Below, piece by piece: positions 1-8,862 of a stretch of DNA of 37,506 nucleotides. Source of the stretch: Planctomycetaceae bacterium. GTDB lineage: Bacteria > Planctomycetota > Planctomycetia > Pirellulales > Pirellulaceae. Made by a program: the position numbers and the translations under genes. Below the pieces are notes generated by a model. The model saw only the letters and a list, made by a program, of their open reading frames with translations. It did no database searches and was not told the DNA's origin. Within the stretch, counting starts at the first letter, position 1. Each line of letters begins with the position of its first letter. The stretch spans positions 1 to 37,506 of the forward strand of contig DUDC01000054.1 in the NCBI GenBank assembly GCA_012959465.1, in the 5' to 3' direction.

Positions 1-459
1 CGTCTCGGCGGCGTCCGTAAATCGGCCTTCAACAAGCTCCAAACGATTCGCGACCGCCCACGCTTCAACGTTCAGCGAGAGGGTGTCATCGAGAATAGCG
101 GCAATAGGATATGCCACCGTTGCATCCGTCGCCAAAATTAGCGCGCTATCGGCGAAACCCGAATCTGCATTCTTGTCACGGCCAAGAGCGTCGCGACTCG
201 CACGATACGCCGAATGGCTTTCCACGTCCTCTTGAGATTGCTCGATGGCGTAACCGTCGGACGGTGTGACACCCCACTGCTCGCCGTCCTTCGGGTTCAT
301 CGATTTCTGAATGCTGATTCCACTCGGCAAATAGAAGCGAGCCGTGGTAAGTTTGATGGGGCTGCCACTGCGAAGCGAGAACAACGACTGAACCGTCCCC
401 TTACCAAACGTCTGTTCGCCAATGACTACGGCCCGCCCGCGATCACGCAGCGGCGACAT
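1..459 (-). pseudogene. 5'-truncated S41 (C-terminal processing) peptidase remnant, runs off the left edge
   Basis: The minus-strand frame reads RAVVIGEQTFGKGTVQS, then PIKLTTARFYLPSG and an acidic tail. This is the part of S41/CtpA-family serine peptidases that carries the catalytic lysine (in FGKG) and the strand after it. The frame is closed by a TGA at 487-489. The first ATG (457-459) lies only about 10 residues before the conserved block, and a GTG at 466-468 is also possible. The N-terminal part, the PDZ domain and the conserved segment holding the catalytic serine are therefore absent, because the sulfatase gene ends at 551. The reading frame itself stays open to the edge of the window. 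This is best explained as a decayed or rearranged gene. If translated it should be catalytically dead. The family call is firm; pseudogene status is an inference from the missing 5' part. Confidence 0.75.
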
Positions 460-480
460 TCTTGTCACCGGTATAGTTTC

Positions 481-489
481 ATTATATCA
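481..489 (-). promoter_or_regulatory. Extended -10 element upstream of the S41 remnant
   Basis: The minus strand reads TGATATAAT, a perfect TATAAT with the TGn extension, 22 bases before the ATG at 459. No -35 match is present at normal spacing. If used, it would give a very short leader. It could equally be chance in an AT-rich patch. Confidence 0.3.
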
Positions 490-501
490 CGTTCTCCAAA
501 T

Positions 502-519
502 CACGAGCTCTCGCTCGTG
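502..519 (-). terminator. Hairpin downstream of the sulfatase gene
   Basis: A perfect 7-bp stem (CACGAGC/GCTCGTG) encloses a GAGA tetraloop, 32 bases past the sulfatase stop codon. There is no U-run, so it may be a transcript-end stabiliser or a short palindromic repeat rather than a classical intrinsic terminator. It sits between the sulfatase and the truncated peptidase. Confidence 0.4.
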
Positions 520-550
520 TTTCGAGTTGCGATGGGGTCGGGCAGACTGC

Positions 551-2473
551 CTACTTCACCTGCCGATCGGTGCCCAATAATTCGTTCAACGCTCGGTTGA
601 GCACGCGCACCGTGTATTTACCATCGGCGACGAACTCCTTTCGATAGGCGAGATTGCGTTGCAGGTCGGGCACGATTGGTCGTGCGAGTTCGTCGATTTC
701 GTCGGCGACATTGGCCGCGTGCACACGGGCCCACTGTGAACCGTTATCCAACACACCGACCAAAGTAGGAAGAGCCTCTGCGGATTTCCCCAGATGGCAG
801 AGCGCTCTGGCGGCGGCAATGCGGACATTTTCGGAGTCGTCTTTTAGCAACGCCCGTAGCTTGGGAATCGCAGTTTTGGTGGCGTTCGGTAAATTGCCAC
901 AACCGATAGCGCCCCAATAACGCACGACCGGGTCGGAATCATCGAGCAATTGAATGATCGATGCGGCTTCATCCTCTCCCGCTAGGGAACGAGAGGCGGC
1001 CATGCGGATTCGTCCCGTTCGTGCGGCTCCATCGTCGCCAGCCAGCAGGTCGTGAGGAGTCAAGCCTCGTTCCGTCGCCTCGGTGTGAATCTGCGCTTCG
1101 GGAATCAGTCCTAGGTCCCGTGTTCGCAGGACCCAGTCCAGATGCACTTGACGCATTTTCTTCACAACTTGCCGGTACTTTGGATCATTCGCGAGATTAT
1201 TCATCTCGTGCGGATCTGACTGTGCGTCGTACAACTCCTCGGTCGACTTGCCGGAGGTGAGGAACTTGGCAACACCCTCACTGGCCGATCCGTCTTTTTG
1301 CACGCGACGGATCTCGGCCATCGTGCGACCTTTTTCCGGCGTGTTCATGAATTGGTAGAACGTCTTATACGGCTCATAGTTGCGAATGTACTTGAAGCGA
1401 GTATCGCGAACAGCTCGAATTATGTCGTACCGCTCGTCCATGCGGTCTCGAGCCCCATAGACGTAGTCGCGAGGTTCGATGTCTGACGATCCAAAGAATG
1501 GGCGTCCATGCATGTGCTCGGGGACTGCCACGCCGGCCAATGCCAACGCGGTTGGTCCAAGGTCGATCAGACTAACGAGTTTCGTCGTCGTTGTGCCAGG
1601 CTTGCCTGGTGCGACGTCTTGCCACCGCGACGGGACTCGCACAATCAACGGTACTTGCATCCCTGAATCGTAAAGCCACCGTTTAGCTCGCGGCAGACCA
1701 ACTCCATGGTCCGACCAGAATACGACAATCGTATCGTCCGAGAGGCCCGCGTCTTCGAGCGCCTGCAGGTGTTCGCCTACCCAGCGATCCATGGCGGTAA
1801 TCACATCGTAATATCGTCCCCAATCATCACGAACACCCTCGGTGTCCGGATAGTAAGGAGGCAGAGATGCAGCAACGTCATCTCGGTTGTGTCTTTCCAA
1901 GCCCTCAACGACTTTCTCGTACTTTGCCGAGCTGGCGATGCCCGACTCGTGGCAGCCGGTGTAGTTGAACACGGCGAAGAAAGGTTGGTTGTCACTGGTT
2001 CGATTCTTCCAATGCGCCTTCCCGCTCGATTCATCCCAAGTCCCCCGAGGCGCCTTGAACTGGTAGTCCTGTTTGGAATTGTTTGTGCAATAGTATCCGC
2101 TGCTGCGCAGATATGTCGGAAACGGCTTGATGTGCGACGGCAGGCTGGCGCTGCACCGCATATGCTGTGTGCCGAGTGAGGACTGATACATGCCCGTGAT
2201 GATTGCCGAACGACAAGGCGCACAAACACCTGCGGTTGCAAACGCGTTTTGGAACAGGACGCCCTGTTGGGCGAAGCGATCGAGGTTGGGTGTCGTCGCC
2301 CGTTCGTAGCCGTAGCAGCCGAGATGAGAGCTGATGTCTTCGCAGGACAACCAAAGGATGTTCGGGCGTCGCGGCGGCGCAGCGGCAGATGTGCCGCTGT
2401 AGATCATCACGCTACAGTTGGTAACCAGAGCCAGGATTGCCAACGTTCGTGCGGGGAGGATTCTCTTGTTCAC
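551..2473 (-). CDS. Secreted type I sulfatase with C-terminal HEAT-like repeats
   Basis: The protein has 640 residues and would hydrolyse sulfate esters or N-sulfate groups, probably of polysaccharides, outside the cytoplasm. An N-terminal signal peptide (about residues 1-31) is followed by PNILWLSCEDIS, the metal-binding start of the sulfatase fold, and by C84-A-P-C-R88 then SAIITG, the C-x-P-x-R signature whose cysteine is converted to formylglycine. Overall it resembles the N-sulfoglucosamine sulfohydrolase-like group. From about residue 487 to 610 the sequence changes to HEAT-type repeats (for example DPVVRYWGAIGCGNL and SENVRIAAARALCHLG), an add-on to the usual enzyme of about 450-500 residues. 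The start is GTG. It is the last gene of the operon with the DUF1501 and DUF1549/1553 proteins. The natural substrate cannot be told from sequence. Confidence 0.93.
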   Translation of the reverse strand: MNKRILPARTLAILALVTNCSVMIYSGTSAAAPPRRPNILWLSCEDISSHLGCYGYERATTPNLDRFAQQGVLFQNAFATAGVCAPCRSAIITGMYQSSLGTQHMRCSASLPSHIKPFPTYLRSSGYYCTNNSKQDYQFKAPRGTWDESSGKAHWKNRTSDNQPFFAVFNYTGCHESGIASSAKYEKVVEGLERHNRDDVAASLPPYYPDTEGVRDDWGRYYDVITAMDRWVGEHLQALEDAGLSDDTIVVFWSDHGVGLPRAKRWLYDSGMQVPLIVRVPSRWQDVAPGKPGTTTTKLVSLIDLGPTALALAGVAVPEHMHGRPFFGSSDIEPRDYVYGARDRMDERYDIIRAVRDTRFKYIRNYEPYKTFYQFMNTPEKGRTMAEIRRVQKDGSASEGVAKFLTSGKSTEELYDAQSDPHEMNNLANDPKYRQVVKKMRQVHLDWVLRTRDLGLIPEAQIHTEATERGLTPHDLLAGDDGAARTGRIRMAASRSLAGEDEAASIIQLLDDSDPVVRYWGAIGCGNLPNATKTAIPKLRALLKDDSENVRIAAARALCHLGKSAEALPTLVGVLDNGSQWARVHAANVADEIDELARPIVPDLQRNLAYRKEFVADGKYTVRVLNRALNELLGTDRQVK

Positions 2474-2529
2474 TTTTCGCTTTCTGTTTTCCCTTGCTTA
2501 CGCGTCGGGTTACGAAGTTTGAGTCGCTT

Positions 2530-3960
2530 TCAAACGAGCTTCTTGAAGGGGAGTCCTTCGTTCAGGTTGGCCCGCTCCGGTCTCCCCTTGTGAAGATAAA
2601 CGAGTTTCATGGGATCGACACCCATCAACCAGAGGATGGTGGCGTGAAGATCGTGGATGTGGAGGCGGTCTTCGACGGCATGCAGTCCGATTTCGTCGGT
2701 TGAACCATGCGTTGCACCACCGCGCACTCCGCCACCGGCCATCCACATTGTAAATCCATACGGATTATGGTCGCGGCCATCACCCTTCTCACTCATCGGT
2801 GTTCGGCCAAACTCACCGCCCCATATGACAAGTGTGTCGTCGAGTAGACCCCGCTGTTTCAGGTCCTTGAGCAGACCGGCGACCGGTTTGTCGGATGAAC
2901 GGCAGAGGCCGCTGTGGTTGCCTTCGATCCCTTTGTGGGCGTCCCATCGACTTCCCGCGCCATGGTACAGTTGAACGAAACGGACTCCTCGTTCTACAAG
3001 TCGTCGCGCCAACAGGCAATTGCGACCAAAAACGGCCGTTTTTTCGTCGTCCATTCCATAGAGAGCTTGCGTCCTTTCCGTTTCGTCCGCAAGGCTTACG
3101 GCCGTTGGCGCTTCGGCTTGCATGCGAAAAGCCAATTCCATGCTCTCGATTCGCGCATCCAATTCCGACTGACTACGGTGTTCGGCAAATGACCGATTGA
3201 ATTGGTTTAGCAGGTCGAGTTTGCTGCGTTGTCTTCGATCGGTTAGCGAACTGGGCATCTGTAGGTTCTTGATCGGTTCGTCACCACTGTAAACCGAGAC
3301 TCCTTGATAGGTGGCCGGCATGAAGCCACCGCTCCAGTTTCTCGGTCCATTGACGACTTTGCCTGGCGTGTCTTCCATGACAACGAATCCGGGAAGGCTA
3401 TCGTTTTCGCTGCCGAGCCCGTACGTAACCCAGGATCCGAGCGACGGTCGTCCACCTACAATCGAGCCAGTATTCATCTGGCAGACACCGTTGGAGTGGT
3501 TTAGGCCGTTTCCCCAACACGAACGGATGACCGCAATATCGTCGACACAGGTCGCGATGTGTGGCAGCCAGTCGCTAACCCAAGTGCCACTCTGACCGTG
3601 TCTCTTCCATTTTCGACGCGAAGCCAACAACGGCGCATCGTACTCGCCCATCGGAGTGATCACGGCGTCAAAACTGTCCGGTAATGGCTTTCCCGCCAGT
3701 TCGTTCAGTTTTGGTTTGGGATCGAACAGGTCGATGTGGCTCGGTCCACCTTCCAGGAATACGAAAATTACACTCTTTGCTCGAGGTGGATGATGGGTGT
3801 GTCCGGGCTGGAGTGGATTGTCAACTGCCAATGCTGAATCTTTAGCAAGCAGCGAAGCGAGCGCCACGGAGCCGAAGCCGGATCCCAGTTGGCAGAGGAA
3901 GTCGCGACGCGTCGAGGCGAAGTTCAATCGCCCACAGGGTGGTATGCCTAAACGGTTCAT
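2530..3960 (-). CDS. DUF1501 family protein with Tat signal
   Basis: This 476-residue protein of the DUF1501 family is related to the alkaline phosphatase/sulfatase superfamily fold; its enzymatic role is not established. The N-terminus carries TRRDFLCQLGSGFGSVALASLL, a twin-arginine export signal, which suggests export in folded form. Family blocks seen include VIFVFLEGGPSHIDLFDPKP, GVRFVQLYHGAGSRWDAH and DTLVIWGGEFGRTPMSE, and the C-terminal DLHATILWLMGVDP. The ATG at 3960 is preferred over an upstream TTG (3975) because it places the Tat motif normally. The gene lies 56 bases upstream of the sulfatase and 89 bases downstream of the PSD1 gene, on the same strand, the standard planctomycete gene order. 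Confidence 0.92.
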   Translation of the reverse strand: MNRLGIPPCGRLNFASTRRDFLCQLGSGFGSVALASLLAKDSALAVDNPLQPGHTHHPPRAKSVIFVFLEGGPSHIDLFDPKPKLNELAGKPLPDSFDAVITPMGEYDAPLLASRRKWKRHGQSGTWVSDWLPHIATCVDDIAVIRSCWGNGLNHSNGVCQMNTGSIVGGRPSLGSWVTYGLGSENDSLPGFVVMEDTPGKVVNGPRNWSGGFMPATYQGVSVYSGDEPIKNLQMPSSLTDRRQRSKLDLLNQFNRSFAEHRSQSELDARIESMELAFRMQAEAPTAVSLADETERTQALYGMDDEKTAVFGRNCLLARRLVERGVRFVQLYHGAGSRWDAHKGIEGNHSGLCRSSDKPVAGLLKDLKQRGLLDDTLVIWGGEFGRTPMSEKGDGRDHNPYGFTMWMAGGGVRGGATHGSTDEIGLHAVEDRLHIHDLHATILWLMGVDPMKLVYLHKGRPERANLNEGLPFKKLV

Positions 3961-4049
3961 TCGGAACGCTCGCAAATATATAGTCCGTGAATGGGCACTT
4001 CAGTAAACGTACGCTTCAGATGCGACCGCTGAGGCGGTTCAAGTAGATC

Positions 4050-7000
4050 TTAGTCCAAGTAAAGGAACTCGCTTGTATTCAGTAGGACATGAGCAAGGTC
4101 AACAAGAGCTTTCTTGGCAGAATCCTCCGGCTGACGGGCCTTGTACTCAAGAGGAAATCGCCCCTCTCGACGACCCAAAGCAGCTGAAGTCAGAGTCCAA
4201 CCTGCAATGGATCGCAACGTGCCTGCGGCCGTTCTCTCGCCGCCCGCCGCGGAGGACAGTTCGACTCGGGCAAGCAAGCCCGCCCAACGGTGGTCGGTCT
4301 GTTTGTGGCGGCCACCGACGACGACTGGCAGGCCATCGCCAGGCACAACCGTCTGCACTCGTTTGGCAAGGACGGTCTTGCTCTCGACTTCACCGTCGGA
4401 CTCCTGCAGCATAAACTCAATGATCACCGGACTGTCTTTCCGCTGTCGGATCCGCACCGTTGTCCGGTACGGGGTGTTCAATTTTGGACGAAGGTCGGAC
4501 GTAATCACCTCGTAGACGATCTTTGACTGGTCGTCTCCACCGACCAATTGCACGATGAGGTTACGCGGTTCGTGCGCGGACTTGCGACTTGTAATTCCAA
4601 TGGACCAACCCGAGTGTTGGTGATTGTTGTTCCATTGAGAAACCAGAGTCCTCACTTTTGCATCGGGATAGAGTTCTGAAAGAACAAATGTCATGTCGAC
4701 TTTGAAGTCGTTGCCGACACGGAGTTTGGTGGGGGCGTATAGCTGCGTAGAGGGATCCGCGTCACTAAACTGAACGACCTCTATGGGTGGGGCTTGATTT
4801 GCAGACTGGTCGACACGCCGTGGGAATTCAAAGAACTTTAAACCGCCCATCTGCTCCGCTTGATCGATCCAAGAGCGGTGTGTCTCGACAAACTCTAGCG
4901 AGCGACGAAATTCGTTTGGTGTAGCGGATCGCTGCAAAATTCGTTGGAACAGGCGATCAATTTGAGAACGCAGGTCGCCACCGCTCGTCTCGGCTTGAAC
5001 TGTCTCAGCAATTGTGCGCGATCTGTCCAGCAAGTACTGCCCGTTCAACGTGAGCAGTGCTTGAAGAGGAGTCGTTGTTACATCTCGTTGCGGGACGCTG
5101 GTGAAGCCATCGGGCGCATCGAACGCGGCGAGCAGCGGTTCTCGCAGGTTGCGTACGACCTTGACATAGACCGAACGTCGAGGTTGATTTGAGGCAACAC
5201 TTGGACCGCCCCGTTTGTGCTCAAGCTCACCGGTGACTGCCAGTAATGAGTCACGATATTGTTCGGCAGTCAATCGGCGTGGCGTCCACCGCCAGCGGAA
5301 GCGATTGTCTGGGTCGATCTGTGCGGCCTGCGATGAATTTGGATGTTGCGAGGACTGTTGGTAGGTTGCCGATAGCATGATCGCTCGATGCAGGGGTTTG
5401 AACCGCCAGCCATTTTCGACGAACTGTCGCGTCAACCAGTCCAGCAGTAACGGGTGAGATGGCGGTTCTCCAAGACGTCCAAAGTCGCTGCTTGTTCGAA
5501 CCAATCCCTCTCCGAAATGGAATTGCCAGATCCGATTGGTGATGACTCGTGTCGACAGAGGGTTGTTGGGATCGGCGATCCAATTGGCCAATGCCAATCG
5601 CCGCCCAGAACTCGGATTTGCTTTCCGGGGCTGGGGAGTAGATTCAATCGCAGCGTTACCTAGCACCGCGAACTTAGCCGGCGTTAATTCTCCACGATCC
5701 GTTTGGCCGGGTATGAACGTCTTGGCCGGTATCAGGCCCACATCACTGACGGACATCAAAGTGGGAGGAGACGGAGGTCGTAGGTCCGCGTGTTTTGAAA
5801 TTTCGTCGTGAAACTGTTGCCAACGCTTTTTGGCGTTGTCGTCAGGTAGGCCATCTGGGAACTTGGCCTTCGCTCGTTCCACATCCAGTTGACGGCTGGC
5901 CAACGCGACAATCTGCACTTCGTACGGCGATCGTTCGGCGTCATCGCGACGCAACATCGGTCGGATATCCTTGGGAAATTTCTCGATTGCTGCGTTTGCC
6001 AACCGCTGTCGCACGGGAGCCTCAAGTTCACGCAGCGCCGCGCTGGTGTCTTGAGTTGCCGCCTGCCAAAGAGCGAGCTGTTGTTGATAGTCCCGTCGCT
6101 TGTCGCCGTGCAGCATCGGCTGATCGTCACGAGGTAGTAGTCCGGCGAAGAACGAACGGAACCGGTAGTAATCGACCTGCAGGAGCGGATCGAATTTGTG
6201 ATCGTGACAACGGGCACAGCCGAGCCCGACACCTAGAAACACCTCGCTGGTCAAGTCGGTGATTTCGTTGACGATCGACTCCCACTGTGTGCGAACATCG
6301 CGTTGGTTGTATTCGTAGATTCCAAGCCGATAATAGCCCGTGGCGGCGATCGTGGTCGCCGAAACGGTCTCGATTTCGTCTCCGGCCAATTGCTCTCGAA
6401 CAAACTGTGGATACGGCTTGTCGTTATTTATCGAGTCGATCACGTAGTCGCGGTACCGCCAAGCGTTTGGACGATAGGCGTCTTGCTTATAGCCGTCGGA
6501 TTCAGCGTAACGCACCAAGTCGAGCCAATGTCTGCCCCAATGTTCACCGTAGCGTGGATCAGCAAGCAAGTGGTCGACGATTTTTTTGAATGCATCCTCC
6601 GAATTGTCGACGAGAAACCGTTGGACTTCTTCGGACGATGGAGGTATTCCCCAAAGGTCCAAATAGGCGCGACGAATCAAAGTTCGTCGATCCGTTCGTG
6701 GGGCAGGGGTAAGACCAGCGTGCTTTAGTCGACCGACCACATAATGATCGATGGGGGTTTGAGACCAATGATCGCCCTCGACGTTCGGAGGCTGCGTCAC
6801 TGAGAGCGGCTGAAATGCCCAATAGCTTCGGTCGTCGTCGGTGATCGTACGACCATTTTGCAAGACACCGACGGAACTGGGCCAAACGGCCCCCTGCTTC
6901 ACCCACGAAACCAACGCCGCCACTTGATGTTTTGCGAGCCGGCCGCTGGGTGGCATCTCGAGTTCCTCGTGACGCACGGCCGAGATCAATAGGCTACCGG

Positions 7001-7316
7001 CCACGTCTCCTGGCACCACAACCGGTCCGCTCTCACCACCCTGCGAAACCGCTGCCGCGGAATCCAACCGCAGCCCGTTCTCCTGTTTTTCGGATCCGTG
7101 ACAACGTAGACAATGTGAAACGAAAATCGGGCGGATCTTCTTTTCAAAGAACTCCGCCTGCTCTCGATTCACTATCGGCTCCGCCGACACGCCGGAGGAC
7201 GCAAGTGTGAGTGAGATTAGGATTGCGGCAAGGACGCCAGCTCGGTGTTGGACCATCCGCTGCACCTGTGCAAAGGAACTGTTTTTTGGGGCGTGTTGCA
7301 ACGTTCGGCAGGTCAT
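4050..7316 (-). CDS. PSD1-type protein: PSCyt1 cytochrome domain, DUF1549 and DUF1553
   Basis: A large (1088 residues) exported protein. A signal segment (about 25-45) precedes the PSCyt1 domain, where HC69LRCH73 is a CxxCH heme-attachment motif. DUF1549 (about 185-390) includes a second CxxCH (C367-A-R-C-H371). DUF1553 begins near GRRLALANWIADPNNPLSTR, and its last block DLAHVLLNTSEFLYLD closes the protein. About 200 residues resembling a concanavalin/LamG-like beta domain (from FKVDMTFVLSELYPDA to RWAGLLARVEL) are inserted before that final block. The ATG at 7316 is the longest start; Met21 (7256) sits closer to the signal peptide and may be the true one. It is the first gene of the operon. 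The family is thought to act in heme-linked surface chemistry, but no reaction is proven. Confidence 0.92.
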   Translation of the reverse strand: MTCRTLQHAPKNSSFAQVQRMVQHRAGVLAAILISLTLASSGVSAEPIVNREQAEFFEKKIRPIFVSHCLRCHGSEKQENGLRLDSAAAVSQGGESGPVVVPGDVAGSLLISAVRHEELEMPPSGRLAKHQVAALVSWVKQGAVWPSSVGVLQNGRTITDDDRSYWAFQPLSVTQPPNVEGDHWSQTPIDHYVVGRLKHAGLTPAPRTDRRTLIRRAYLDLWGIPPSSEEVQRFLVDNSEDAFKKIVDHLLADPRYGEHWGRHWLDLVRYAESDGYKQDAYRPNAWRYRDYVIDSINNDKPYPQFVREQLAGDEIETVSATTIAATGYYRLGIYEYNQRDVRTQWESIVNEITDLTSEVFLGVGLGCARCHDHKFDPLLQVDYYRFRSFFAGLLPRDDQPMLHGDKRRDYQQQLALWQAATQDTSAALRELEAPVRQRLANAAIEKFPKDIRPMLRRDDAERSPYEVQIVALASRQLDVERAKAKFPDGLPDDNAKKRWQQFHDEISKHADLRPPSPPTLMSVSDVGLIPAKTFIPGQTDRGELTPAKFAVLGNAAIESTPQPRKANPSSGRRLALANWIADPNNPLSTRVITNRIWQFHFGEGLVRTSSDFGRLGEPPSHPLLLDWLTRQFVENGWRFKPLHRAIMLSATYQQSSQHPNSSQAAQIDPDNRFRWRWTPRRLTAEQYRDSLLAVTGELEHKRGGPSVASNQPRRSVYVKVVRNLREPLLAAFDAPDGFTSVPQRDVTTTPLQALLTLNGQYLLDRSRTIAETVQAETSGGDLRSQIDRLFQRILQRSATPNEFRRSLEFVETHRSWIDQAEQMGGLKFFEFPRRVDQSANQAPPIEVVQFSDADPSTQLYAPTKLRVGNDFKVDMTFVLSELYPDAKVRTLVSQWNNNHQHSGWSIGITSRKSAHEPRNLIVQLVGGDDQSKIVYEVITSDLRPKLNTPYRTTVRIRQRKDSPVIIEFMLQESDGEVESKTVLAKRVQTVVPGDGLPVVVGGRHKQTDHRWAGLLARVELSSAAGGERTAAGTLRSIAGWTLTSAALGRREGRFPLEYKARQPEDSAKKALVDLAHVLLNTSEFLYLD

Positions 7317-7352
7317 CTATTTTAGGCTGAAAGCACCCGCAAAACTAGCTGA

Positions 7353-8003
7353 TCATACCTGTTCCATCTGAAGCAAGCGTTGTTTCATGTCGAGGCCGTC
7401 CGGTGCCGAGTAACCACCGAGTGAGCCGCTGCCAACCACGCGATGACATGGAATCAGTAGGGGATATCGATTCGTCCGCATGACGTTTCCCACGGCCCTC
7501 GCCGCTGCTGGCGAGCCCGCCGCGACCGCCAGGCCGGCGTACGATATCGTCTCGCCGTAGGGAATCTCACGACAGCGTTGCAAAACGGCGCGCTGAAATA
7601 CCGTCATTTGGTCGAGATCGAGCGGAACCGAGCGAAAGTCGACGGTTTGCCCGCGAGCATAGTCCTGCATTGCCGTCACAACGGCTCGCAGAGAAGGCTG
7701 TTGGGGTTGGTCAGTTTCGACGTGAACAGTCACAGAGTCCGCTGTCATGGCGTGCGAAGCGACAACATTCTGGTGGACTTGGCCCATGTCTTTGAGGCCA
7801 AAAACAGACCGTAAGGCTCGAGTACCGTCCCACAACACTCCCATCCAGCCGAGGTCGGACGAGAATACCGATAAAGTGAGTTGGTTCGTTTCCACAGCTG
7901 AAGTCAACGCTGGCACATCAAGTGTCCTTACTTTTGGCGAGGGAATCGACAACTCTGAATGCGGCGGTTGTACGACCCTCTTTGACACAAATTCGTATCG
8001 CAT
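7353..8003 (-). CDS. ogt: Methylated-DNA--protein-cysteine methyltransferase
   Basis: A suicide DNA repair protein that moves the methyl group from O6-methylguanine to its own cysteine. The acceptor motif IPCHRVVGSGSLGGYS is present with the reactive cysteine at about residue 186, preceded by the DNA-binding segment (IPYGETISYAGLAVAAGSPAAARAVGNVMRTNR). The 216-residue length includes the weakly conserved N-terminal domain and an extension of about 35 residues before the TLSVF strand, so the start is uncertain. No good ribosome binding site is visible, and a GTG at about residue 37 is an alternative. It lies 36 bases upstream of the PSD1 gene on the same strand and divergent from the next gene. 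Confidence 0.93.
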   Translation of the reverse strand: MRYEFVSKRVVQPPHSELSIPSPKVRTLDVPALTSAVETNQLTLSVFSSDLGWMGVLWDGTRALRSVFGLKDMGQVHQNVVASHAMTADSVTVHVETDQPQQPSLRAVVTAMQDYARGQTVDFRSVPLDLDQMTVFQRAVLQRCREIPYGETISYAGLAVAAGSPAAARAVGNVMRTNRYPLLIPCHRVVGSGSLGGYSAPDGLDMKQRLLQMEQV

Positions 8004-8098
8004 TCTATACTAACACTACCGCTTGTACCTCATTGAGATTCCCTCGAGTGAATAACGCGGCAAGATGCCGCACCCAACGGGCTTGAAAGGAGCATGTA

Positions 8099-8839
8099 GT
8101 GAGCCGTTACGACGAGTTCAGCGATGACTTCTACATCAACATGAATCTGAACACGGAGATGGAACTTACACAAAGCCGTGAAACCGTCCTCCATTTTTTT
8201 GAGCAAATTCAAAAAAAATATCCTGCGATGAGCAATTTTTACACGCGCGAGCGTGAGTTTATTCTCGAGGAGGACAAAGGGAAAGGTAGTTATCGGTGGA
8301 CGTCGTTGGATGCCCGTCGTCTCTGCTCCGGGTACGTTCATCCAGATTCGATGGATTCCGCCATGGAACAGCACGCCTTGATCTTGGAAATGGCGCCTTT
8401 TGCCCTCTCGGTTAGCCAGCTCGACTGCGAATCACTCAACATCATGTACGGTTTCGATTTCACCTATCGAGGTAACCACAATCAGCTACTCGCTGATGCA
8501 TTGGGGATCATTTCACCCTTCGAAAGCATGAGAGAGATTGAGGGCGTCACGTTGCTTTCGAATGAACCTTCGATTCAATTAGCGCTAGATAGTGACTGTC
8601 GAACGCAATGCCGCTTGAGCTTCGAGACTCGTACGAACGCCTACCATGTTCGTACTGGAGACTATCCTGATGATCAGCTCAGTGTTTACTTTACGGTTCG
8701 CCGTTACGGTAGTTTGGACCACGACGAAACATACGTCGAAGTAATGCGAGACCTGGCGGAAAGGTGCCGACGTATGGTGGACGACCACCTTATCGAACAG
8801 GTCCTTCGGCCTTTGCAGGAGAACATCGCTATCAAGTAG
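8099..8839 (+). CDS. Conserved protein of unknown function
   Basis: A soluble 246-residue protein with no signal peptide, no membrane segment and no catalytic motif that I recognise. It starts with GTG (8099), supported by AAAGGAG at a spacing of 7 bases. The sequence is rich in acidic and aromatic residues (DEFSDDFYINMNLNTEMEL at the start) and mixes helical stretches (ETVLHFFEQIQKKYP; RDLAERCRRMVDDHLIEQVLRPLQ) with beta-like ones (CRLSFETRTNAYHVR; LSVYFTVRRYG). The composition suggests a folded, conserved protein rather than a chance frame. Only 23 bases separate it from the downstream [2Fe-2S] ferredoxin gene, so the two are probably co-transcribed. It may be a planctomycete-restricted family, which is an impression and not a search result. 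Confidence 0.85.
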   Translation: MSRYDEFSDDFYINMNLNTEMELTQSRETVLHFFEQIQKKYPAMSNFYTREREFILEEDKGKGSYRWTSLDARRLCSGYVHPDSMDSAMEQHALILEMAPFALSVSQLDCESLNIMYGFDFTYRGNHNQLLADALGIISPFESMREIEGVTLLSNEPSIQLALDSDCRTQCRLSFETRTNAYHVRTGDYPDDQLSVYFTVRRYGSLDHDETYVEVMRDLAERCRRMVDDHLIEQVLRPLQENIAIK

Positions 8840-8862
8840 CGACCTTCTTCCTTTTACCGCCG

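Noticed and set aside
214..600. 128-codon plus-strand frame at the left end
   Set aside because: The opposite strand holds the clearly recognisable S41 peptidase segment across the same bases.
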